A DNA stretch of 64,000 nt from Rugalucina vietnamica (GCA_964017185.1 OZ024879.1:22633456-22697455); one strand, 5' to 3'; counted from the first letter of the stretch, positions 44,770 through 55,020 are shown. Translations and numbers: made by a program. Notes: generated by a model from the sequence alone, not told the origin.

Positions 44770-45000
44770 GAGGAGCACAGGTACAGTAGCCTACTGATAG
44801 AGCTTCAGACTCTGAATGTAGAGGTCCTGGCTTCTAACACCACTTTGATTTCATGTTGTGTCCTTGAGCAAGAACTATCAACTCCCCAGTCCCCACATTA
44901 CTGTAAATACCAAGGCAAGGAAGGATGGCACTGTCTCAATATGACTGAAAACAATGTTGACAGGGATGTTAAACTACAACACAAACAATTTCAACAGTAG
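44770..45000 (+). mobile_element. SINE, full length
   Basis: A-box-like CTACTGATAGAGCTTCAGAC, GGTCCTGGCTTCTAACACC, GTTGTGTCCTTGAGCAAG and TGTTGACAGGGATGTTAAAC with an A-rich tail. Confidence 0.75.
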
Positions 45001-45065
45001 AAGATGTTTAACATGTACTTGTAGTTTTAATTTTATACAATAAGTAAAAGTATCATTTCGAGAAA

Positions 45066-45290
45066 CTGGTTATGGGTAGCGTGGTGGTCTAGTGGTAGAG
45101 CGTCGGACTATGAATCAAGAGGTCCTGGGTTTGATACCCACAAGGGTCACTGTGTTGTGTCTTTGAGCTTGACACATTAACTCCTCAATCATGTACTGGT
45201 CAATACCCAGGAAGCGGTGGCTCCATTCACACATGACTGAAAAATTGTTACATGGGACTTTAAACCTCAATACAAACAAACTGGTTACCG
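45066..45290 (+). mobile_element. SINE, full length, best copy
   Basis: A box TGGTCTAGTGGTAGAGCG, B box GGTCCTGGGTTTGATACCC, central CTGTGTTGTGTCTTTGAGC and CCCAGGAAGCGGTGGCTCC, and tail ACATGGGACTTTAAACCTCA with CAAACAAA. It serves as the reference for the SINE calls here. Confidence 0.85.
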
Positions 45291-45322
45291 CTAGCATTTA
45301 TGCATGCAAAGTCTACATTCTC

Positions 45323-45553
45323 ATAGCTGCGTCATGAGAAAACTGGATTTTTGCATATCCAAAAACACAGACGTAGATCAGTTTAATATGCACATGTAAC
45401 TGCACAGCTGATTAGTGGCTTTGTTTTCGCTCATACGATAATTAATCTTATACAAAAAGCTGAAATTTTAAGCTTGTTTGAAGCTGTACAGAGCAGAATG
45501 TGTCAAACTTGTTTGGAAACACCCAATACCTTTTTTTCTGGTGATTCTATTTA
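45323..45553 (+). mobile_element. M1 MITE just upstream of finger exon A
   Basis: It has the left terminus AGCTGCGTCATGAGAAAACT, a decayed cruciform and the right end near CTTTTTTTCTGGTGATTC. It ends about 28 bp before the exon's splice acceptor. Confidence 0.75.
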
Positions 45554-45581
45554 TCTTGACATCTGACTGTTCCTATTTCAG

Positions 45582-45790
45582 TTTCAGGTCCCCTATATCC
45601 ACATCTGCAGGCAAAAGGTCACTGCTGTATCTACTGTAGCAAATTGTTCCCCACCCCATCTGCTTTAGTAAAACATGTTAGAGTGCATACTGGAGAGAAA
45701 CCTTACAGTTGTGACATCTGTGGAAAACTCTTTACAGAGAAGGGACATTTGAAGAGGCATGGGATTACACACATGAATAAAGATTTGTGA
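45582..45790 (+). CDS. Zinc-finger locus, alternative terminal exon A (two C2H2)
   Basis: The acceptor CCTATTTCAG is followed 6 bases later by a second TTTCAG, so two in-frame starts are possible. Phase 1. The 68 complete codons and TGA encode two C2H2 fingers: CIYC...HVRVH with the helix TPSALVK, the linker TGEKPYS, then CDIC...HGITH with the helix EKGHLKR. All zinc ligands and the 12-residue spacing are intact. The fingers should bind DNA with a specificity different from exons B and C because the helix residues differ. With exons 1-3 the product is 374 residues. M1 MITEs lie on both sides. Confidence 0.85.
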
Positions 45791-45811
45791 TAGAAACGTG
45801 TGTGCTTATAT

Positions 45812-46031
45812 CAGTGCAGCCTCACCAGAAAACCAACAATCTACATGCCATGTGCAAAAACAAAGACATAAGCTAATCAGCACCTTTGTTTTGGCAACAT
45901 GGATAGCATAATCACTCTTCTAATTAAATCTGAAATTTCAAGTTTAAACTATTCTCTGTGGCTGTACAGCCTGGTACATGTTTGACCTTGTCTGAAACCA
46001 AGATTCTTGGTTTTCTAGAGCAGTGGCTTAA
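45812..46031 (+). mobile_element. M1 MITE just downstream of finger exon A
   Basis: Diverged copy with CTCACCAGAAAACCAACAAT on the left, CAGCACCTTTGTTTTGGCAA in the core and GATTCTTGGTTTTCTAGAGC on the right. It has the same orientation as the copy before the exon. Confidence 0.7.
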
Positions 46032-46039
46032 TTTAGACT

Positions 46040-46185
46040 TCCGGGTATGTGGACTGTGTTTCTAAATTGTTGTGCATGTTACCAAGAGAGAAGCCATTCT
46101 AGAGAGAAACCATAGTTTTGTGGAATCTGTTGAAGGGGAATTCGGGAAAGCATCCAGTCACACACCATTCGTGAGAGTATTTACT
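46040..46185 (+). pseudogene. Decayed zinc-finger exon
   Basis: CATTCTAGAGAGAAACCATA and GTTTTGTGGAATCTGTTGAA align with the finger-linker segment of exons A-C (CATACTGGAGAGAAACCTTA, GTTGTGAGATCTGTGG). In frame it meets stops and lacks zinc ligands. It looks like a former alternative terminal exon that has lost function. Confidence 0.5.
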
Positions 46186-46780
46186 GTCAAATATGAAGAT
46201 GCTTGATCTCCTCTTGGATAAGTTTTCTTGATAGTTGAGGTGCAGCATCTATTGTTTGAGTGGAATTCAGTTAGAATACATTGACACTGTTAGTTTCTTT
46301 AATTGGTGTACATAGTTTTTAAAGATTAAGCCTGTGCGAATCATGGAAACGGATTGGGTTTAAGAATTTAAATAACAAGCTTACACTGAGAAACTGTATC
46401 ATTTCACTTTCCACTGTCAAAAAGGTGAAGAAAAAAAAAAAAAAAAAAAAGAAATGTAAAGGCCTTGTCACACATAAGCAAAAGTTCCTCAACATAGATT
46501 TGCGTTTAAATGTGAATATGAATTCTTAATTGTTCAAGTACGAGCTGTTGACTGGGATGTAAATCAATCAGACAAAACTATTTTTTTGCCATTGTATGCA
46601 AGTATATGTTGTGGGACTCCCACTTGTATGACAAGACTTTTAGACCTGCAAGTAACAAGCAAATTGTTTAGTTTTTAGAATCAAAGTATGGATCAAAAAC
46701 AGAGTTTAAAAAAATCTGGATCCTTATTCATTGATGATTAGGCATGCATAAATATAGCAGCTTTGTATCTTCCTTAACAA
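46186..46780. other. Intron with A-run and SINE tail fragment
   Basis: A long A-run lies at 46429-46450, and a SINE 3' module (GCTGTTGACTGGGATGTAAA) near 46545-46575. No gene is supported. Confidence 0.45.
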
Positions 46781-46789
46781 AATCCTTGT

Positions 46790-47003
46790 CTTTAATAAGT
46801 TGTCTTTTGTTTGTATTGATGTATAAGGTCCCAGGCAACAATTTTTCAGTCATGTTGGGATGGAGTCACCTCTTCCATGGTATTAACCAGTACCCTGGGG
46901 GGTTAATGTATCTTGCTCAATTTGACGACACAACATGGTGAACTCAGTACCACTCGATTCAGAGTCTGGTGCTCTACCACTATGCCTCCGAGCTCCCCTT
47001 AAT
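46790..47003 (-). mobile_element. SINE
   Basis: The minus strand reads GGCATAGTGGTAGAGCACCA, GAATCGAGTGGTACTGAG, CCAGGGTACTGGTTAATACC and a tail module with CAAACAAA. It is a member of the 45066-45290 family. Confidence 0.75.
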
Positions 47004-47464
47004 AAGTTGTCAGTTACAAAATTTATTATTTGTCTCTAGAAATGAAATGAAAAGTTAACCCATATCTGATGATTGGAGTTGCCCAAAGGGAGTGCACTTA
47101 TTATAACATGTGCACAAATTAGAGTGAATATGGTATATGGAATTCAGACATTTTATGAGTTATTAAGTACAGGGAGTGTACAAAAGAAAATGTTTTATAG
47201 ACCAAAAGAAATGGTGCTGATTAGCTGCAGCTACACAACTTTCAAACACCCTTAAGCCCTGAAAATGATAAAGGATGTGGAATGTGCAATATTGCAAAGC
47301 TATTTTCCTACTGACTGAATTATCTGATTACTGGTCTGAGTCTGCTCAGGAAAGGTGATCAAGTAGAATCATCCATGCATTTCAGTTGGTTTTTTTTCGG
47401 TGTTTGTATTTTGTAGCATATTTTGGATTTCATGACATCGCATTGTTGGGTAGAATTAAGTCCT

Positions 47465-47526
47465 ATGAAATAATGGCAAGCTGTTGACTGGGACATTAAG
47501 CAACAAATCAAACAAACAAACAAAAG
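47465..47526 (+). mobile_element. SINE 3' tail fragment
   Basis: AGCTGTTGACTGGGACATTA followed by (CAAA)n. It abuts an M1 copy. Confidence 0.65.
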
Positions 47527-47733
47527 CTTTTGCCTATACGAAAACAAAGGCACTGATCAGCTGTGCAGTAACTGCACAGCTGATCAGTGCCTTTGTTTTC
47601 ACTACTCAGAAAGGACAATCTCTTTCTTTCTTAAATGTGAAATTTCAAGTTTTTAGCCTTCTTCTTAGACAGAACAGGTTGGTTTGTGTCAAACCTGGTT
47701 GGAAACGGGTTAGATAGGTTTTCTTGCATCACA
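47527..47733 (+). mobile_element. M1 MITE, left end missing
   Basis: A near-perfect cruciform (CAAAGGCACTGATCAGCTGT then GCAGTAACTGC and the inverse) with the M1 right half. The left terminus is replaced by a SINE tail. Confidence 0.85.
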
Positions 47734-47750
47734 TATGAATAATGCAATGT

Positions 47751-48010
47751 TCATCAGGAAAACCTGTCCATGCAATAAATACCCCCTTAAATCCCAGTTT
47801 TATATAGCAAAACTGGGCTGTGCAGGGGTATGCCTACTTCCCTTTTTTTTGCTCCAAAACCGAGATTGTGGGTACACGTTAGAACCACCTCGCCAAGGGG
47901 GTTCTAACATGTTCCCACATTCTATGTTTTAAGCAAAAATATCAGATGAAATTTGCAATTTTTACAGGTGAAAATATCTCTGTATATTGCTTGGGCAAAT
48001 TTTTGTAATG
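47751..48010 (+). mobile_element. M2 MITE abutting the acceptor of finger exon B
   Basis: It has termini TCATCAGGAAAACCTGTCCA and, inverted, CATTACAAAAATTTGCCCAA. It ends at 48010, and exon B's acceptor AG is at 48018-48019, so the MITE supplies nearly all of the sequence just upstream of this splice site. Confidence 0.85.
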
Positions 48011-48019
48011 TCCTTTCAG

Positions 48020-48240
48020 TGCCAACAACACCAAAGCAAGAGAAAGATAAGAAAACATATGGTTGCCATTTCTGTGAGAAGACTTTCTTCAGTCCTTTTC
48101 ATGTGAGAAGACACGAGAGAATCCATACTGGAGAGAAACCTTACAGTTGTGAGATCTGTGGCAAATCATTCAATGATAAAGGGAATTATAGCAAACATGT
48201 GGCAAGACATGCTAAAGATGAAGCCTTAATTTATTGTTGA
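48020..48240 (+). CDS. Zinc-finger locus, alternative terminal exon B (two C2H2)
   Basis: The acceptor TGTCCTTTCAG lies directly after an M2 MITE. Phase 1, with exon 3's A making an ATG codon at the junction. It encodes PTTPKQEKDKKTYG, then CHFC...HERIH with the helix SPFHVRR, TGEKPYS, and CEIC...HVARH with the helix DKGNYSK, ending DEALIYC and TGA. All zinc ligands are present with 12-residue spacing. With exons 1-3 the protein is 378 residues. M2 MITEs in opposite orientation lie on both sides. Confidence 0.85.
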
Positions 48241-48315
48241 GGCTGTAACTGATACTGATACAATGGAATCTTAACTGTTTACAACAACAGAAAAGGTATT
48301 GAGCTCAAAGTAGCC

Positions 48316-48602
48316 ATTACCAAAACATGTCTATGTGATAAACAGATTTTTTTAGGTTGTAAAAAATGAAAACTTTCATGAGAAAATGTTTGATATTTTT
48401 CTTATATTTGTTCAAGTATTGATTGTGGGTACACATTAGTACTGCCTTGCTGAGGCGGTTCTACATTGTAATGGGTACCCTCAATCTACATTGTATGTTT
48501 TGAATCAAAAATGAGAAAAATATGTACACCCCTGTAAACCCCAGTTTTACTTAAAAAGAAGTGCTTAAGGGGGTATACATTTCACAGACATTTTTCATGA
48601 TG
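48316..48602 (-). mobile_element. M2 MITE downstream of exon B, inverted
   Basis: CATTACCAAAACATGTCTAT begins it, the hairpin is partly decayed (GCTGAGGCGGTTCTACATTG), and ACCCCTGTAAACCCCAGTTT with CATTTTTCATGATG ends it. It is opposite in orientation to the copy at 47751-48010. Confidence 0.8.
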
Positions 48603-48680
48603 ATGGCTCCATGTTAGTTGGCTAATAACACTAGGCCACAACAGCTGAAGTGATTTGTAACAGACCTCAGTCCGTTTTAA

Positions 48681-49175
48681 GGTCAGGATGTTGTAAAACA
48701 TTGTTATGCAGTGTTGCGTGCGATGTTGCTTTGCGACACCTAAGCAGAACTAGAATTGACGCTATTATGTCACGCCTTTTTGAAACAGGCGAATGCTGTA
48801 ACTTTTATGTCATTTAGTACAAATTTCTCCATTAAAGGCTGCGACAAATTTTCACCAAAACACAGAAAATCAGAATTTCTGTCGTAAAGGGCATTAATTA
48901 AAATTCTCGCCTCAGTCACACATTGAAATGCGATGCATGTTCGCGCCAAGACGTTATGCATGTTCGCGCCACGACGTTATGTTCCATCGCTGAAAGTACC
49001 AAAAACTAACTACCATACATAGCAAAACCTGAAATAGCACAAAAACGAGCACGGTGTCAAAGAATTTTTTTCAAGCAACCTGTTCCAAAGTGATTCACAC
49101 AGATAATGTCAGTTTTTATATCCCCAGCATTTATGACGACTGGTATATAGTTTTCGCTTTTCCATTCGTATGTTT

Positions 49176-49208
<33 letters not shown>

Positions 49209-50572
49209 CTAGCTAGCTAGCTAGCTCGCTTGCTTGCTCGCTCGCTCGTTTGTTCGTTCGTTCATTCGTTTGTTCGTAACGTTTGTAGAATTTTCATCAA
49301 AGTTTTTGTTAAAGTTTCTCTGGTGGTGTATATCTCATGAACCAGTGGTCAGAAACCATTCATATTTTGGACCATAGGTACCCTATAGGGTTTGCTTTGT
49401 TTCCATGACTTCGGACCCCAGGGTCCATGCCCAGGGGTGGGGCTGGAGGTCAAAATCTAGGTCACCTTTAAAATGTGCTGTTCATAATGTTAATGTTTCT
49501 TCTCCTAGTCCATATCTTAACAAACAATCATTGGGATGTGTTCTTATTTAGTTCATAGATACCCTTTTGGGTTTGCTTTTATATTTCATGTCACCATCCC
49601 CAGAGGTGGGGCTAGAGGTCAAAATCAAGGACACATTTATAATATGATAGATACCATGATAAATGTTCTGTAAGTCTATTTTCTTGACATCTAGGATCAC
49701 AAAGTCTTGTCAGAAAGCATTCATACTTAGACCATAGGTACCATGTAAGGTTCAGACTCTAGGGTCCATGTGTGGGGGTGGGGCTAGAGGTCAAAATCTA
49801 GACCTTCTTTAAATATTTTATTTTCTGTTTTTTTTTTTCTTCACCACCATGTTTAGAAGTCATTCATACTTGCACCATAGGTACTCTATAAGGTTTGCCT
49901 TGTAGACTCTAGGGTCCATACCCAGGGTTGGGTTAGAGGTCAAGATCTAGGACATCTAATTTTTTTTTTATTATTTTTTTTTTTTTTTAATTAATATTAT
50001 TGAAGAATGACATTCTATTTTCCATCTAGGACCGAGGACCTGACCCGCAATATCCGCGATCAAGTCCTAGATTGAGTATACAAGTCAGCTCTGTATACTG
50101 TTATGAAATAGATCTATCATTCTACTACATTACCCCACCCCATGGTTTTAGACAGTGCTTTTGCAAATACAAATTTATAAGTAGTACTTGTTGAGGTTGC
50201 TCTCTTTTATTCGGGAATGCAGGTTCATTGTATTAGGGTCAGTGAGCATGTATGGGGCGGTGGGCCTAGGGGTGTAGGGGAGCTACCAGCCGGGGGTATA
50301 TGTGCCTCTCAAGGAACTTTTTCTAGTTTTTAAAAAATTGTTGTGGAATTTAGGAGAAAAATATGTTTATGTGTGAAATCCGACATCTATTTCCCTTTTC
50401 CCTATTCCATTCAATGGCAAAAATGAAGTTCTTGGATTGCCTGTAGCGCAAAAAATAATCAGATAGTCAAGGAATATTTTTGCATATTCCAATGGTGGAG
50501 CTTTTAATACATTGATATGCAAAGAATAAAAAAAAATCCATCACATGTGGCGTTTTTTACAACACCCTGACC
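48681..50572. mobile_element. TTAA-flanked TIR element (piggyBac-type duplication)
   Basis: TIRs GGTCAGGATGTTGTAAAA and, inverted, GGTCAGGGTGTTGTAAAA are flanked by TTAA at 48677-48680 and 50573-50576. The F5 element fills 49113-50326; without it the element is about 0.68 kb and non-coding. TTAA suggests piggyBac, though other groups also use TTAA. Confidence 0.75.
49113..50326 (+). mobile_element. F5 tandem-repeat element, Helitron-like
   Basis: It starts TTTTTATATCCCCAGC and continues with a long GTTA/GCTA/GCTC/GTTC microsatellite (49170-49270), then about four ~185-bp units (GACCATAGGTACCCTATAGG, GGGGTGGGGCTGGAGGTCAA) related to F2's first array. The end is GCCGGGGGTATAT, a rough inverse of its start, then TTCTAG before T. 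It is nested in the TTAA element. Confidence 0.7.
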
Positions 50573-50576
50573 TTAA

Positions 50577-51212
50577 GCCTCTTCTGATAGCCTGGAATGT
50601 AGGAACTGAAACCCATAACCCTGCTTTTAATGTGTAACTACATGTCCAAAATATATTTTGATTTCTGCATACAAGTATATTTCTATTCCCAGTGTTTAAT
50701 GCAGTATGCCCCTGAAGCACAAAATAATAGTCAGCTTGTATCAGTGTAATACAAAAAGCTTTTACTTATTTTATTGCTGGCTTAAGGTAAAATATAATTC
50801 ATACACACATTAGAAGTGCTGTTGTTTAGTTATTAGCTTATTAAGCTCTTATTACCCACTAAGGATTCCAAATATTCACATTGAACTGCATTGAAGATGA
50901 CACAGGAGATAAAAAATAGAAAATGTTCTGATTTGTCTGTTTGTGTATAACTTTTTTTTTTAATTTTTTGCCTTGTCCTTTATTAGTGATTTGGAGTTAA
51001 GCATCCCACCTAATAGCTCAAGTCATATAAAGAAGGGATCTCAGTTTAATGTCTTATTCGAAAACTGGAGAAGCACAAGAACCCACTACCAGTTTATTAT
51101 GAGGCCAGTGCCCTGATCACATAATGGCCATGGAGGCTTTTGTAGGCAGTAATGTTCTTATATTCTTACTTGTTGTGATTTCAAATTAACAATTAAAACA
51201 TTAACTTTTCAG
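50577..51212. other. Intron upstream of exon C
   Basis: No repeat of the families above is recognised. T-runs lie near 50950. It ends in the acceptor ACATTAACTTTTCAG. Confidence 0.4.
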
Positions 51213-51427
51213 ATGTAGATACCTTCAGCATTTTCCCAAGAGAAAAACAACAATTTATACCATATAGATGCTCCTTCTGTGGGAGGATTTGTCAGTCTAA
51301 TTCACATTTGAGACAACATGAAAGAATTCATACTGGAGAGAAACCTTACAGTTGTGAGATCTGTGGGAAATCATTCTCAAAGAAAAGTTCCTTGACAAGG
51401 CACTTTTTAGCTTTACATAATTCATGA
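51213..51427 (+). CDS. Zinc-finger locus, alternative terminal exon C (two C2H2)
   Basis: The acceptor is TTAACTTTTCAG, phase 1. It encodes [18 protein letters not shown], then CSFC...HERIH with the helix [15 protein letters not shown], and CEIC...HFLALH with the helix KKSSLTR, ending in TGA at 51425-51427. The second finger has four residues between its histidines, an accepted variant. The linker DNA is nearly identical to exons A and B, which points to exon duplication. With exons 1-3 the protein is 376 residues. An AATAAA lies at about 51549, a plausible polyadenylation signal. Confidence 0.85.
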
Positions 51428-51546
51428 TGTGTTCTGTGTATCATTCATAGTAGAGATGTATCCAGTTAATTTCTGAGTTAAGTGATTAAACCCATCATAA
51501 TGTTAATTGTAAAATGTGTGTGTGTGTGGATTCTTGTGTTGAAATT

Positions 51547-51556
51547 GAAATAAACT
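51547..51556 (+). terminator. Candidate polyadenylation signal after exon C
   Basis: AATAAA lies about 120 bp after the stop of exon C. The cleavage site itself cannot be seen. Confidence 0.45.
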
Positions 51557-51814
51557 TGTAGCAATGAGCTTACACAGCAGTCGGAGTGTGTTTAAGGCCA
51601 GTAAAGTGATTCTCCACAGGCATGATTTTATTCTTTCGCAAGGGATGCTAAAGGTTTTGTGAATATGTTATGAAAGAAGGTGATTTTACATGTAAGTAAT
51701 ACCTCAAAATGGAACAACTCACTGGATATTTTACTGGTGACACGCCAAATGACAATATTTCAGCATTTTAACAAAAAATGCAGTGACTTAAATTCTTAAC
51801 AGTGAGTCTATTTA

Positions 51815-52036
51815 TGAGCCACCTCATGAGAAAACCAACAATGTGGTTTCTGAGCAAGTACGACATAAACTGAGCTGTACAAGCACAGAAGTTGGCTAGA
51901 GGCTTGAAATTTTGGATTTAAGAAGATGGATTGTACTATCCCTGTAGCAAAAGCAAAGGGGCTGATCAGCTGGGCAGTTACTGAACAGCTGATCTGCGTC
52001 TTTGTTTTTGCATATGCAGTTTGTTGGTTTTCTGGT
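51815..52036 (-). mobile_element. M1 MITE, nearly full copy
   Basis: TGAGCCACCTCATGAGAAAA begins it. The core is GGGGCTGATCAGCTGGGCAG with CTGATCTGCGTCTTTGTT. The right end decays near TTGGTTTTCTGGTG. Confidence 0.8.
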
Positions 52037-53109
52037 GTACATACAATGTATGTGGGCAGTTACACTTGTACAAGTTACATTTAATACATGTATATAGTAG
52101 ACAGTGAAGTTTCAAAATATCTAACGCTTAAATTGGATAAAATAACACGATTCTCACAAAAAATCTGATTATGCCACTTGTGGATTTTGTACAGTTAATA
52201 CAGTCCCTGAGGGGTCATTCGTGTGCACGAGAGGTCCAGAGAAATTTTTTCCATAAATGGTTAGAGACGTATCTGAGGTGCAAGAAAATCGAGGGTGATC
52301 GGCTGAAAGCATGGTGCGGTCCGAGAAATCCAAGATGGCCGCCAAGATGGCGATTAATTAAGTTGTCACAACTTGCTTCTTATTAGTTATTTTGACATAA
52401 AATGTTTATAATAGGTAAAAAGTGATACAAATACATGCTCTACACAATTTTGGTAAGAGAAATCCAAGATGGCCACCAAGATGGCGGCATATTTTCTTGA
52501 AAATGGCTGTATACATCACATTAGCAACCACAACATAATTTTACTTGGTTTTTGGACTCAAAATAATTATATAAGAAGAGAAAAGATACAAACAAAAGGT
52601 TTTATGTCATTTTATCATGGCTAAACATCAAAAATATTCTCAGGGGCCTGAACACTACACAACATTTGTCAAGTTTTGATGAAAATATGAAGGTGTACAA
52701 CTGTTGCCTTCACTATCACTTATTATTGATATAATGCTTTATTATGCTTAGAAAACACCTTTTAAACCCTTTAAACTTTGATTAGACAGTACTTAGCCTA
52801 TATGATTAATTTCTTTGAATCAATTTATTCTGATCTTGAATTCAGATAAAAGTGCCTTAAAAGTGGGTGGGGTAAACAAACCCTTTCATCAAAAATAAAC
52901 TTTGAACTTAAGTTATCACAACTTGCTTCTACATTTTTATTTTATACAAAATGTATAAAATGGATAAAATGTGTTATAAATGCAAGCTTTCAAGCCACTT
53001 TACCCATCCTTAACATTAAATATCTTAAATTTGTATCAAACAAACGTACGTAATTTGTCCTATTTAATGTAAATTTCACTCAGTATTCAATTTGATATTT
53101 TGCTTGAAG

Positions 53110-53740
53110 AATGCTTGTAAAGGGTCAGATGAAGGTTTGTTACCCCAAATTGTGCAATTTGGTCCATGCCCACTTTCACCCTTTAAATGTCTAACTGCTT
53201 CCAAAAGATCAAATAATTGCATTTTCTTTGGTATTACTGCAACTGGTGTCATGCTATGTGGTGCCCCTAAAAGTCACCCTGTATTTCATCTACAGTGCAG
53301 ATTATAATTTTCTTTAGATCATTTGGGATCGATAAGAATATTTGAATTATTTCAAACAGATATGTTAAGTTACATCTTCGTAACACTATTAATATAATCT
53401 GGTCCCTTTGGGAATATGAGTCTTTGATGTAATTTTTTTTTGAAATCCTGGCTTTTGTTGCCAGTTTTTCAGGGTCATAGATGAATTGATGAGGGTTCAT
53501 TACCCAACATTGTACTTAACCCTTTAAATGGTTTACTGTTTCAAAGGATCTAATCATTCTATGTTATTCTTAAAGTTAAATCGGAAGTATGATTAATATA
53601 TAAGTTCTTTACAAGTCTTATATTGTCGCCAGTTTTAGAAAGGATCACTGATAATGGTTGAGTACCTGAAATTTCGCAATATGGCCCATACTTCCTCCAT
53701 TTGAACGTTTTCATTTCTTCCAAAGGATCAAACTTTTATA
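53110..53740. repeat. Degenerate tandem repeats inside the 5.5-kb element
   Basis: Three diverged units (near 53120, 53472 and 53641) share the order: GGTCA.GATGAA, TTACCC.A.ATTGT, CCCTTTAAATG, then TTCCAAAAGATCAAA or similar. Confidence 0.55.
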
Positions 53741-53904
53741 TTTTATTTATTTTTACAAGTAATGACCATCTTAGTAAAAGAAATATGGTATTTTCCATTT
53801 ATGGTGTTAATTTACCCCACCCATTTAAGACAGTTGAATTGAAATCAAAATAAAAAAATAAAGAAAAAATCATTTGTTTATCATGCTCCTCTTTAAAACT
53901 ATAA

Positions 53905-55020
53905 AGCCTTTTTAGCTTACCTGAACCAAATACTTATCAAGTGAGCTTATAAGATAGCAAGACTCTATGTTCAATCGTTGTCCGTCATAGACTTACATTG
54001 GAAAAACACAAGACCCAGAGCTTCTATATTGTGTATGTAGCAATGTTTGGTAGTTCAAACAAATAAATATCTGCCATATAGGCTTATAATCGGAAAAAGT
54101 CCTCTCTAAAACCACTGAAGCTAGAGCTTGTATATTCAGTATGCTACACTTTTTAGTGGTACCCTACATAAATCGTGCCAATCATAACCCTGGGTCCAAA
54201 CTGACTAAGCACCGAGGGTCATTAGCACCCATAGACTTACAGTAGGAAAGCCATAAAATTTCTCTATGAAATCACAAAGTCCAGGGCTTTTATATTTAGT
54301 GTATAGCAGTGGATAGTAGTTCCCTTTATAAACCCTGCCAACCATGCTCCTTGGGTCTGCGATAGGCTTATAATAAGAAACAAAAAGATGAACATTTTTT
54401 CTTCTCTGAAACCACAATACCCAAAGCAGGGATATCAAGTATGCAGCAAAATTGAGACACAATCAAGCCCATGGGGTCAAATTTGGCCCAATCCTGAGGT
54501 TATATATACTCCCATAGTCTTTCAATGGTAAAACACACAAAAACCTTCTCAGAAACCAGGACGCCTAGAGCTTTTATATTTTGTGTGAGGCAATGTTAAA
54601 GAATCCTATTTATAAGCCCTGCCAACCATGCCCCTGCAGTCCATTCAGACTATGCCACAGGGGCCTCATTATCTGTCATTCATATGCTTATTATAGGAAC
54701 AAATCTTCTTCTCTGGAACTGCAAGGCTCAAAGCTATTATATTAAGTATGCAAAGATCTTGTATGGTGCTTTACGATACATAGATCCAGCAAATGTTGCC
54801 ACTGGGGTTGAAAATGACCCCACCCCGAGGGAACATTAGCTCCCATATACCTACAACGGATAAAGTATATACAAAAAGCTTCTTCTAAAACCATGAGCCT
54901 TAGAGCTTTTATATTGTGTGTAGCAATCTTAAGTTATCCTCTTTGTTAATCTTGTCACCCGTGCTCCTTGGGCCCATGAGGACACATCCCATGGTAAGGG
55001 TCATTAGCTCCCCTTCAAGT
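53905..55020 (+). mobile_element. F6 tandem-repeat element, decayed
   Basis: It starts TTTTTAGCTTACCTGAACC with a hairpin to AGTGAGCTTATAAG, a brief GTTGTCCGTC microsatellite, then about six ~165-bp units (CATAGACTTACA, AGGGCTTTTATATT, AACCCTGCCAACCATGCTCC). The 3' end is not clear. The same unit occurs reversed at 60967-62055. Confidence 0.65.

Noticed and set aside
52171-52386. Open frame (IQSLRGHSCAREVQRNFF) on the + strand.
   Set aside because: It coincides with the terminal inverted repeat of the 5.5-kb element and is mirrored at 57505-57700, so it is a repeat and not a gene.
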